Part shown: piece by piece, positions 1 to 10,650 of the stretch
Layout: every line of letters begins with the position of its first letter
Numbering within the stretch: position 1 is the stretch's first letter
DNA from: Porites lobata
Taxonomy: Eukaryota; Cnidaria; Anthozoa; Scleractinia; Poritidae
Direction of reading: 5' to 3'
Assembly: GCA_942486035.1 (NCBI GenBank)
Contig: CALNXK010000007.1
Location: 4,860,001-4,924,000, forward strand
Length of the DNA stretch: 64,000 bases
Translations under genes and position numbers: made by a program
Notes under the pieces: generated by a model
Told to the model about the DNA's origin: nothing
Database searches by the model: none
Seen by the model: the letters and a program-made list of their open reading frames with translations, nothing else

Positions 1-859
1 ATTTATTTCCCGGCTACTTTGACTCCGTACGCACGTTAGGCCAAGCGCCTTTTAGTTGTGACCTAAGCCTAGACTCCATTTTCGCCGCTCTCTCGAGGAA
101 CTAATTTTTTCCATACCGCAAATCTGGCTTCTTGCTGGGGATTAAAGTTTGCGATTTTCAGGAGGTCGTGCCCTCGAAATACTAGGGAAACAACAGCTAG
201 AGATGTCACTGTTTGCAAAACACGTTGCCGATAAACAACAATTCCCCATAACAATTCCTTGGTTTTCTCTGCCACTAAGGTGGACATTGCCATGCCTTAT
301 CCCTGTTCGGCGTCTTCCCACGTAATCTCGGTGAAGGCATTTCGGTGGCGTATCTGAGAAATAAACTCGCTCGGACCACGTAACCCGAAACGCATTAACC
401 GCAGGGAATAATGAGGCCTATGAACAAGGCAACGGCAGACAGCCTTCTGTACAGTCTTTCACTATCATTAAAACACTGGACACAGGAATTTTGTTATTGG
501 CCGTTTTCAAAATAGAGATAGAAATGGATTATCCGTTTGAGACTAGCCTGTGACAATCGCCCCCTCCCCACAGACACCCCTTCTCCGATTTTTTGTGAGG
601 GGAGGGGGCAACTGTACACTGGCTATCTGAAAAGGATAATCCATCTTATTATTCATTCAAAATATTTCCCCAATTCTGATTGGCTAAAAACACACGCATA
701 ATTCACCATAACCAGTTGCTGATGACCAAATTTGGAAGAATTTTGTGTTTAACAAGGAAATGACTTCTACGGGTTAATGCACCGTTAACCGAGAAGACTT
801 GGGGACGAGATTGAGGGTAATAAATCCGTGTTCTCCTACACGTATACAAAAAATCCAAC
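1..859. other. Left-edge non-coding stretch
   Basis: I recognise no gene here. A 74-codon open frame on the minus strand (69-293) has no family signature. The only visible structure is the imperfect hairpin at 523-642. The stretch ends where the inverted minisatellite structure begins. Confidence 0.4.
523..642. repeat. Imperfect hairpin, probable MITE remnant
   Basis: The ends are inverted (GGATTATCC at the left, GGATAATCC at the right). A C-rich run (CGCCCCCTCCCC) faces its G-rich complement (GGGGAGGGGGC) across a short loop. This is typical of a short palindromic MITE. No target duplication was resolved. Confidence 0.4.
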
Positions 860-2658
860 TAAAATATCTTCATGTAACATGTAACTATGTGTCACTCAAC
901 ATAACTATGCATCACTACCCATCACAACCTATCACTGTCCATCACTACACATCACTACAGATCACTACCCATCACTACACATCACTGCCCATCAATACAC
1001 ATCACTATCCATCACTATACATCACTATCCATCACTACACATCACTATCCATCGCTACACATCACTGTTCATCACTACACATCACTACCCATCACTACCC
1101 ATCACTACACATCACTGCCCATCACTACACATCACTATCCATCACTATACATCACTATCCATCACTACACATCACTATCCATCACTACACATCACTGTTC
1201 ATCACTACCCATCACACATCACTACCCATCACTACCCATCACTACACATCACTATCCATCACTACACATCACTATCCATCACTACACATCACTGTCCATC
1301 ACTACACATCACTGTCCATCACTACCCATCACTATCAATCACTACACATCACTGTCCACCACTACACATCACTATCCATCACCACACATCATTATCCATC
1401 ACTACCCATCACTGTCCATCACTACACATCACTATCCATCACTACACATCACTATCCATCACTACACATCACTGTCCAGATCACTACCCATCAGTATCCA
1501 TCACTACACATCACTGTCCATCACTACCCATCACTATCCATCACTACACATCACTGTCCATCACTAGCCATCACTACACATCACTATCCATCACTACACA
1601 TCACTGTCCATCACTTCACATCACTACACATCACTACCCATCACTATCCATCACTACACATCACTTTCCATCACTACCCATCACTATCCATCACTACACA
1701 TCACTGTCCATCACTACCCATCACTATCCATCACTACACATCACTATGCATCACTACCCATCACTATCCATCACTACACATCACTGTGCATCACTACACA
1801 TCACTGTCCATCACTACTCATCACTATCTATCATTACACATCCCTATCCATCACTACACATAACTGTCCATCACTACACATCACTGTCTATTACTACACA
1901 TCACTGTCCATCACTACACGTCACTATTCATCACTACACATCACTGTCCATTACTACACATCATTATCCATCACTACACATCACTACACATCACCATCCA
2001 TCACTACACATCGCTTTCCATCAGTACCAATCACTATCCATCACTTTACATCACTAAACATCACTGTCCATCACTACACATCACTTTCCATCACTACACA
2101 TCACTGTCCATCACTACACAGCACTGTCCATTACTACACATCACTGTCCATCACTACACATCACTATTCATCACTACACATCACTGTCCATTACTACACA
2201 TCATTATCCATCACTACACATCACTACTCATCATTACCTATCACCATCCATCACTACACATCCCTGTCCATTACTACACATCACTATCAATCACTACACA
2301 TCACTGTCCACCACTACACATCACTATCCATCACCACACATCATTATCCATCACTACCCATCACTGTCCATCACTACACATCACTATCCATCACTACACA
2401 TCATTATCCATCACTACACATCACTACTCATCACTACCCATCACTATCCATCACTACACATTACTGTCCATCACTATCCATCACTACACATCACTGTCCA
2501 TCACTAAACATCACTGTCCATCACTATCCATCACTACACATCACTTTCCATTACTACACATCATTATCCATCACTACACATCACTACTCATCACTACCCA
2601 TCACTATCTATCACTACACATTACTAAACATCACTGTCCATCACTACCATATCACTAT
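860..2658 (+). repeat. Minisatellite array, left arm of a giant inverted repeat
   Basis: About 1.75 kb of tandem 10-bp words, mostly CATCACTACA, CATCACTGTC, CATCACTATC and CATCACTACC, often pairing into 20-bp units. A roughly 50-bp non-repetitive cap at 860-909 (AAAATATCTTCATGTAACAT onward) precedes the array. The same cap, inverted, closes the opposite array near 7480-7528. Long open frames here (for example 799-1863, His/Tyr/Ser/Thr-rich) are by-products of the 10-bp repeat and not genes. Long inverted termini made of short direct repeats recall Drosophila FB/Foldback elements; homology is not implied. Confidence 0.85.
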
Positions 2659-4401
2659 TCTTTCCAAAGGTTGAGGAAGGCTAAAAATTGGTAGCTGACC
2701 GTTACTTTCATGTACATTGAAAACTAGTTTGTTTTTTAAATAAATTACTAGAGCAGCGAGTTAAGAACATGCTTTGATGCCGCACAAACTCTTATGAGGA
2801 GTAAACTAATCAACCAAGAACCGACCCAAATCTGTTTTAGTTTTTCTTCGTCTTGCCTATTTCTGAAGTACAAGTTGAAGGCGCTTCTGTAAAGGAAAGC
2901 CATGTGAATGCAAACGATTAACGGCTTTGATTGCTCAAAGGCATTTACGCTTTCTTTGATTGGTTATCCTTCCACCTGTAATAAAAAGGTGTACGCCATT
3001 CTTATTGACTGTATAAGCTCTTCTCACATTTGAAAATAAAGCGTATAAATTTCTGCAAATAACCTTTGCAAAATAAAATTCTCGTGTTACGTGTATTAAG
3101 TACTTTATATTGGCTGTAATAATTATATTCTCTTTTTCGACAAAACGTGATATTAGGCAGTTTCGGCTTGTAGTCGGCAGAGAAATGTACGGAAAAGCGT
3201 GATGCACGTGAATGCCTAATTTCACCTTATGGAGGACGTTGATAAGCTACGACGAAATTTCTTTCTTTTTCTACACTTGAGTGCGGTCCCCAAGAAATCA
3301 ACTCTAGGGAAATTAACCTACAGTCGACATTTTCAGCGAGTTGTAATAATAGCTGAAAGTCTGAAAACGTGCTAATTCATTTTAAAAGTGACCTTTTCGT
3401 TGCCGTCGCCATCTTCACGGTGTAGTCGTGCAAGCACGGTAAAGAAATGTATATAAATGAGTGACGCACGTGCAAAGTTGATGTCTTGCGTAATAAAATT
3501 AAACCCGTATTGTTTCCTCGTTGCTGTCGCCGTCGTCGTTGCTGGGAGCTTTAGCAATGACGACGGCGACGGCAACCAGGACGTCAAAAAAAGCCATAGG
3601 TTTATTACGCAAAACAACAACTTTGCACGTGCATCACGCTTTTTTGTACATTTCTTTACCGTCCTTGCACGGCTACGACGTGAAAATGCCTAATTACAAG
3701 TTTTATGGAGGACGTAAACAAGCGACGACGAATCTCTTTTTCTCTCTCTAAACTTGAGTGCGGTCCTCAAGAAATCAGCTCCAGGGAAATTCGCCTACAC
3801 TTGCCATTTTCAGCAAATTGGAATAAACGCCACAAAGATTGAAAAAACGGGAATTCATTTTAAAACTAACGTTTTCGCTGCCGTTGCCGTCGTCAATGCT
3901 AAAGCTCCCTGCGCGAACCGAACCTCGGTTTTGGCATACCCCTAATAACCCAATATCACAATGAAAAATAATCAATAAAACTTTTTATTTCAAAGTAAAA
4001 GGCACATAAGTACATGATTTTTGTTGTTGCTATTTTTGTTTATTTTTTTCCCTCACGTATAGGACAAAATCCTTCAACCACAGGGAAAGCCGATACGGTA
4101 TCATCAGTCAAGTTATGTAATGCAGTTACAGCATGTTGAAACTGCCAGAGACCCCAGTCCTGTAATATTATTACAGCTTAAAGCTATAGTAGTCGTTTTT
4201 TAAGCAAAAAGAGCATGTTTATTTGGAAGCACTTTTTAACATTTTTTTCTTTTCGTAAACACTTTTGTCTTTATTGTTTAGTGACTAGTTACAGAAACAT
4301 TGCTTAATATTTTTAAAGGAAAAGTGGCATGGCCACTCTGGATAACAAATCTGAAAATGGCTTATTCTTTCTTGAAAAAAAAAAGGGGATTATTGCGAGT
4401 A
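2659..4401. other. Spacer between left array and fold-back core: nested repeat fragments
   Basis: No gene. Two diverged direct copies of one repeat family lie at about 3190-3400 and 3640-3905; both carry the sequence around GAGTGCGGTCC and end in a GCCGTTGCCGTC-like terminus. Between them, near 3523-3582, two inverted termini abut head to head around GGGAGCTTTAGCAATGACGA. A related fragment lies near 52,305-52,480. The right array has no matching spacer, so this block probably inserted into the left array. Confidence 0.5.
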
Positions 4402-5557
4402 AAAACTTGCAAGAGGTGACAGGCCGCACATCTTCACCGGTGTGAAACCTTTGAAAACCTTTTACATATTGCTCCATTGCAGGAGACCTCTTTCAGGGAT
4501 CTTACATCTTACAGTTGAAAATTTGAACCATGATATAGCTTATATATAGCGGACCAAGATACAGCTCGGTACAGTTTATGTTCAGCAAGGGAAAATTGTG
4601 TAAGTTGAGCAGAACCTTTAAAATGTGCAACAGACAATTTGTTCAGTTCGCGCGTATTGATTTGGTAAGCGTTTATATATCCTCCCTGGTTTGTTTGGAG
4701 GATCGAAAATGGTGCGGTTTGATTGGTTCCTTGAAAAAAACCAATCAGGTTGCTGTAGGTTCGATCCGTGTTTTCTGAAAGCTAGGTTGTGTTTTTTATA
4801 AAGGTTTACCGCACCATTTTTGATCCTCCAAACAAACCAGGGTGGATATATAAACGCTTACCAAATCAAGCAATACGGAATGGTTCAGAGTTCACCATAT
4901 TTAACTGCAAACATTATGTAGTGGCACAAAGAAGCCAGTCAATTGATTGGTAAAAAAGCAACATGCTAATGATATTGAAAAATATCGAGCTTTAAAATAC
5001 TCTCCTCTGATATTAACACTACAAGAGACATTTACCAAGCGATTGAGTTTTAAAACGATATTCAAAGGACACAGCATCATAATGTATTTAAATAATGCTT
5101 CTACTAAAGCCGTCATAAATATACACAAAACCAGTGTTAGGTCTGGATATATTTAAAAGCTACCTGCTTTGTACAGCTGAACATTGTTCTCTGAGATGGC
5201 GTAAACCTAAACTTTACGGAGATATTAAAAGCAGATACCCTAAGATAACAGCAGCTATGGAAAAATTATTATATTTTTGAGTAGACAAATCTCATAAATG
5301 GGCCACAAATTCTACTGGAATACGCGCGAACTAAACAAATTGTCTGTTGTACATTTTAAACGTTCTGCTCAACTTACACAATTTTCCTTTGCTGAACATA
5401 AACTGTACCGAGCTGCATCTTGGTCCGCTATATATAAGCTATATCATAGTTCAAATTTTAAACTGTAAGATCCCTGAAAGAGTTGGAGCAATATGTAAAA
5501 GGTTTTCAAAGGTTTAACGCCAGTGAAGATGTGCGGCCTTTCACCTCTTGCAAGTTT
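4402..5557. repeat. Fold-back core with ~245-bp inverted arms
   Basis: The left arm (4402-4658) starts AAAACTTGCAAGAGG. It reappears inverted at about 5312-5557, ending CCTCTTGCAAGTTTT, with scattered mismatches and small indels. Both arms contain the TATATATAGC and ACAGACAATTTGTT segments. The right arm directly abuts the right minisatellite array. Open frames in the loop, such as 4947-5156, match no family I know. Confidence 0.75.
4659..4867. repeat. Nested palindromic MITE (~209 bp)
   Basis: It begins GATTTGGTAAGCGTTTATAT and ends with its complement ATATAAACGCTTACCAAATC, so the inverted repeats run about 65 bp with few mismatches. It interrupts the end of the left fold-back arm. No coding capacity. 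Confidence 0.65.
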
Positions 5558-5561
5558 TCAA

Positions 5562-7528
5562 AGTGATGTGCAGTGATGGGTAGTGATGTATAGTGATGGG
5601 TAGTGATGGACAGTGATGCGTAGTGATGGTTAGTGATGGTTAGTGATGTGTAGTGATGGATAGTGATGTGTAGTGAAGTGTAGTGCTGAATAGTGATGGA
5701 TAGTGATGGACAGCGGTGTGAAGTGGTGGATAGTAATGTGTAGTGATGGACAGTGATGTGTAGTGATGGACAGTGATGTGTAGTGGTGGATAGTGATGTG
5801 TAGTGATGGACAGTGATGTGTAGTGATGGACAGTGATATGTAGTGATGGACAGTGATGTGTAGTGATGGACAGTGATGTGTAGTGATGGACAGTGATGTG
5901 TAGTAGTGGACAGTGATGTGTAGTGAAGGATAGTGATGTGTAGTGATGGATAGTGATGTGTAGTAATGGAGAGTGACGTGAAGTGATGGATAGTGATGTG
6001 TAGTGATGGACAGTGATGTGTAGTGATGGATAGTAATGTGTAGTGATGGACAGTGATGTGTAGTGATGGATAGTGATGGACATTGATGTGTAGTGATGGA
6101 TAGGGATGTGTAGTGATGGATAGTGATGGATAGTGATGTTTAGTGATGTTTAGTGATGGATAGTGATGTGTAGTGATGGAGAGTGATGTGTAGTGATGGA
6201 TAGTAATGTGTAGTGATGTTTAGTGATGTGTAGTGATGGACAATGCTGTGTAGTGATGGATAATGATATGTAGTAATGGACAGTGATGTGAAGTGAGGGA
6301 TAGTGGTGGATAGTGATGTGTAGTGATGGACAGTGATGTGTAGTGATGGACAGTGATGTGTAGCGATGGACAGTGATGTTTAGTGATGTATCGTGATGGA
6401 CAGTGATGCGTAGTGATGGATAGTGATGTGTGGTGATGGGTGGTAATGTGTAGTGATCTATAGTGATGTGTAGTGATGGATAGTGATGTGTAGTAATGGG
6501 TAGTGATGTGTAGTGATGGACAGTGATGTGTAGTGATGTTTAGTGATGGACAGTGATGTGTAGTGATGTTTAGTGATGGACAGTGCTGTGTAATGATGGA
6601 TAATGATGTGTAGTAATGGACAGTGACGTGAAGTGATGGATAGTGATGTGTAGTGATGGACAGTGATGTTTAGTGATGTGTAGTGATGGACAGTGCTGTG
6701 CAGTGATGGACAGTGATGCGTAGTAATGGACAGTGATGCGTAGTAATGGACAGTGATGTGAAGTGATAGATAGTGATGTGTAGTGATGGACAATGATGTG
6801 TAGTGATGGATAGTAATGTTTAGTGATGGACAGTGATGTGTAGTGCATGATGTACAGTGATGTCTAGTGATGGATAGTGATGTGTAGTGATGGACAGTGA
6901 TGTTTAGTGATGTGTAGTGATGGACGGTGATGTGTAGTGATAGACAGTGATCTGTAGTGATGGATAGTGGTGTGTAGTGATGGACAATGATGTTTAGTGA
7001 TGTGTAGTGATAGACGGTGATGTCTAGTGATGGATAATGATGTGTAGTAATGGACAGTGATGTGAAGTGATGGATAGTGATGTGTAGTGATGGACAGTGA
7101 TGTGTAGTGATGGACAGTGATGTGTAGCGATGGACAGTGATGTTTAGTGATGTATCGTGATGGACAGTGATGCGTAGTGATGGATAGTGATGTGTGGTGA
7201 TGGGTAGTAATGTGTAGTGATCTATAGTGATGTGTAGTGATGGATAGTGATGGATAGTGATGTGTAGTAATGGGTAGTGATGTGTAGTGATAGGTAATGA
7301 TGGATAGTGATGGTAAGTGATGGATAGTGATGTGTAGTGATGTGAAGTGATGGATAATGATGGATAGTGATAGTGATGTGTAATGATGGATAGTGATGGA
7401 TAGTGATGTGTAGTGATATGTAGTGGTATGTGGTGATGTGTAGTGATGGACAGTGATAGGTGGTGATGGGTAGTGATGCATAGTTATGTTGAGTGACACA
7501 TAGTTACATGTTACATGAAGATATTTTA
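5562..7528 (-). repeat. Minisatellite array, right arm of the giant inverted repeat
   Basis: About 1.9 kb of the same 10-bp word family as 910-2658 but on the opposite strand (TAGTGATGTG, TAGTGATGGA, CAGTGATG). It is closed on the right by the inverted ~50-bp cap ending ATGAAGATATTTTA. The minus-strand open frames at 5640-6083 and 6458-7553 are repeat artefacts. Confidence 0.85.
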
Positions 7529-8164
7529 AGCGGTAAGAACTACAACTAGCCACAACTGGAACTAGGCGAAATAATGGCTAAAAACATAGCAAAAACAGCA
7601 AGAAGACAACTCGGAGGGCAACATCTGCTATTTGGAGGATATTTGCGGAGCTGGACAAACCTAAACGTAAACTATCGAAGATAAACTTAACATCGATGCA
7701 GGTAAGCTTGTTTTAGCTATGTTTTAAACTAAGAATTATTTTGAATGACTATTGACATTGCTATGTGTAAAATAATATTAAAAAAGGAATACTTTATAAA
7801 TAGTATGATCTATCAAATGTTAAAATTTTTCAAAAGAATAATTTGAATTTATCCCGAGATGATCCTAAGACCTTTATTTGCTTTGAAGATAAAAAATACA
7901 GGTTTATTAATATTTAACTCTATGAAACAAAAGAAATGAATTTTTAACTTTTTTTGTTAACCGTAACTGAAAAAAATTAACCGATAGCCGTAAAAGATCC
8001 AAAATTTTAGCCGATAACCATAAAAGCCACCACCCCATTGAGACCCTCCTTGTCATTTTGGGCATCAAAATTTCGAAATTTTGATGCCCTAAAATGCGAT
8101 TTCCACTCACTGCGTTCCGGGCACTAAATTAAGTACAAAAGAGAGTGTATTCTTGATCAACATA
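7529..8164. other. Non-coding stretch with a perfect palindrome
   Basis: I see no gene. At 8060-8089 there is a perfect 30-bp palindrome (half-site GGGCATCAAAATTTC), extendable on both sides with one bulged base. It looks like the core of a decayed palindromic MITE. Confidence 0.4.
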
Positions 8165-8660
8165 TCAATAACCTGACATTTGGCATTGGCTTACATGTAG
8201 TGGGTGTACGGACGGTCGTTCGTGCGCTTTCGTAAGCTACGTCATAACCAAATTTTCTCGGATAGATAGTTTACCAATTTTCTCACCCATGGTGATGCAC
8301 TGGCACGCTTCGCGCGCGAGACCTCCGCCATCAAATTTTTGATCAAGTCTGAAATAGGGTAGGGAAGATTTTGGACTGAAATAGGGTAAGGGTTTCAGGA
8401 AGCGTGTCGCACACCCCCTCGTGATATGGCGTGATTCGGTGGGTGCTGGAGTTCAATGTTAGGGCAGAGTGAGTGGGTATTTTCTCAGCAGACCTTCTTT
8501 GTTCTGTCTGTTGTTGCGCGCCGTCCTGGTTAGCCACAATATGGAGAAAGAGCTGTCGACCGCTGCAACCCCGCTCTGTTTTGGGTTCTATCGGTGTCGT
8601 GTTGATGTCTTGCAAAGCTAATTTTCATGTAGTACGATCAGCATTGCAATGTTTATACCA

Positions 8661-8672
8661 AACCAATAAAAG
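8661..8672 (+). promoter_or_regulatory. Possible core promoter of the NAT duplicates
   Basis: An AACCAATAAAAG stretch, combining CCAAT-like and weak TATA-like sequence, lies about 60 bp upstream of the NAT start. The same word is conserved at 56,587-56,598 in unit C. Function is inferred only from position and conservation. Confidence 0.25.
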
Positions 8673-8730
8673 CCTGCGCTCCCCTCTCCCCTCCTTCCCC
8701 ATGAGAGGGAACTCGTCCAATGAAACCAAG

Positions 8731-8838
8731 ATGGCGGCAAAACTGAGTAAAGAAGAAGCCGAGGAATATTTTACTCGTATAAACTATACAGGATCAAAAG
8801 AACCAACTGTCGAGGTGTTGACAGAACTACATCGATGT
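8731..8838 (+). pseudogene. Arylamine N-acetyltransferase copy 1, 5' fragment
   Basis: Codes for the first 36 residues of a NAT (start MAAKLSKEEAEEYF), nearly identical to the copies at 48,759 and 57,142. The reading frame then runs into the BEL 5' LTR at 8839 and stops a few codons later. The remainder of the gene resumes at 17,173 beyond the retrotransposon. The catalytic residues all lie in the distal part, so this fragment alone cannot be an enzyme. Confidence 0.85.
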
Positions 8839-10424
8839 TGTGATGAACAATGAACATTCAATCAAAGAGAACTTGATTACGTAATTAAAGGAACAGTATC
8901 CCGTTACTGCGCATGCACCAAACTTTGATTTTTGGACAGGATGTCGCGAAATCAAAAGATGCGAGGAGAGTAAAAGAACCTTGAAAAATCCGTTTGCATC
9001 GCGCTTGGCCGAGTTCAATACTACACTAACACTACTCAGGATTACAGATCAATGATATATTGTTCCTGTTAAGTTTCGATTTGGGCCAAATCTGGATTTT
9101 TTGGCGTTACTTTTATTGCCGTTGGCCCGGAGGTCCAAAAGATGGGAAGCACTTTGATGCCGATTGAAGGCTTATTTCTTCTGCCAGCTTCCATACAAGC
9201 TCAGATAATTGTGAAAGGAATACGCAGAAACGAAACAGCAACAATAAAGACTGTAAGAAAGAAACCATTGAGACATTGATGTGACTGAGGAGATCTTGTG
9301 GAATAAAGCTTCGTGAAGCAGAATGTTCTGCAACGACGTGTTAGTAAACTTTTAAATGAATCTCCCTAACGGCCGACAAAATCAAACAAACAGGCGCTAC
9401 ATGTTTAGAAAAACTAGTTCCATTAAATCATAATATATACTTTTTGATTAACATTTGCGATGAGTCATAACATTGAGATTGCATTTCTATTTATGTGATT
9501 CCAACGTTTGAGGCTAGAACGCGAGCAAGTCAGGCAGATATTACTGGACTTGGAACAATTGACCTCTGACATGAGTTTCACATTAAAAAATCTGTTTTTA
9601 AAGCGGGCGGAAAGAGATTTTCGGGTCGCGAGGCGGCGCTGCTAGCGACAAAATCGCGATAAGTCTTCGTGCCGCGAGCCAAATTTTAAATAAGACGAAA
9701 GATTTCTTCGAAAGTCTAAAGTATTGCTTGAGAATATAAACAACAAATCTCCGTCGGCGGTGCGGTCCGGAAGGAAATCTTGTCGAGTCAATATGACAGT
9801 TCTATTGTCTTTTGAAGAAAAGACAGATGACGCTCGCGAGTGCGCATAATCGGGACACTGTCCCTTTAAGCTTAGTTTTGTTTTGATTTGGATAAGATAC
9901 GTTTCTGTTCTGTTTCATTTATCGAGTTTTTACGCCCCTATTTTCATGTGCAACTGTTCACAGTTTGAATCAATTATGTAGCTAGCCATTCCTGTTTTCT
10001 AACCGGTTTTACAACTGTACACGTGAATTGTACCCTTATCAGAGAACGCCCCTTTAGTTTTTGTGGAGATCTACGGAGCAACGTCGGAGTTTTCAGAGCG
10101 GTTTTATCTTTTTCGGAGTTACGTAACGTCGGAGTTTCTCTAGCCCTTAAGACAGGATCAGACGTAAGTTTCAGCTTATTGTATTTAATTTTCGTTTTCC
10201 TTTCAATTTTGCTTCTTTTGTAATTAGCCTCAGCCCCTTTTTTTTGATCTTGTACATTGTAATTTCCCCTTTTAGTTTTCACCGCATGTGTACAATAATT
10301 CAGACGAGTTGGTGATCGTATTAAATGCTGTTGAGTCAACTTGTGCTGTTAAATTTTATACTGTGGTTAACACTTCCCGATCTCCAGTGCACAACATCCC
10401 GTGTCCGCTGCACTGGGTACGCGA
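8839..10424 (+). repeat. BEL 5' LTR (interrupted by a MITE)
   Basis: The first 50 bp (TGTGATGAAC to TTAA) and 9866-10424 together match the 3' LTR at 16,568-17,172. The middle is the TTAA-flanked insertion 8889-9865. Identical short open frames occur in both LTRs (9974-10339 and 16,722-17,087), reflecting near-identity of the repeats and not genes. Confidence 0.9.
8889..9865. mobile_element. TTAA-flanked MITE (977 bp) in the 5' LTR
   Basis: The ends are AGGAACAGTATCCCG and CGGGACACTGTCCCT, 15-bp inverted repeats with two mismatches, followed inward by a second match (TGCGCA). TTAA is duplicated at 8885-8888 and 9866-9869, and the 3' LTR holds the single-TTAA empty site. A TTAA target suggests mobilisation by a piggyBac-like transposase. 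No coding capacity. The insertion post-dates integration of the BEL element or happened in one LTR of its parent. Confidence 0.85.
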
Positions 10425-10650
10425 AAGTGAAAAGTCTGAGGATAAAATCAACGAATGGAGGTAAGCGGTATCATACTTTAAACCCAGAGCCATCGAGAAT
10501 GACGAGCCCAGGAAAAGAATGGCTTAACGTAGAAGGAGCAATGGAGAGCGGAGCAAAAGGCAGACGAGACCCACACAAAAGGCTCTACAAAGCGCTGTAG
10601 AACTTAAACGGAGGCAAATTCTTAGATCGCGTAAAAGGCTCCTTAGTGTT
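10425..10650 (+). other. BEL leader between 5' LTR and gag
   Basis: An untranslated leader between the end of the LTR and the long gag-pol frame. It should hold the primer-binding site and packaging signal. I could not assign a specific tRNA to the primer site. Confidence 0.4.

Larger units (their letters stand above)
8165..8838 (+). repeat. Segmental duplication unit A, left part (upstream of NAT copy 1)
   Basis: This block matches sequence upstream of the NAT gene at 57,142 once insertions there are removed. Shared parts include the GGCTTACATGTAGTGGGTGT segment (also 52,893 on), the CTTCGCGCGCGAG segment (also about 53,130), the block from GGGTAAGGGTTTCAGG (also about 55,363) and the promoter-proximal segment (also 56,470-56,640). 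Unit A therefore preserves empty sites for at least two insertions found in unit C. Confidence 0.8.

Noticed and set aside
799..2057. Long His/Tyr/Ser/Thr-rich open frames, which look like a repetitive secreted protein
   Set aside because: They follow directly from a 10-bp minisatellite without stop codons; equivalents appear on the other strand at 5640-7553. No start context, signal peptide or non-repeat domain.
910..2658. CRISPR array
   Set aside because: The units are contiguous 10-bp words without unique spacers, and the genome is eukaryotic.
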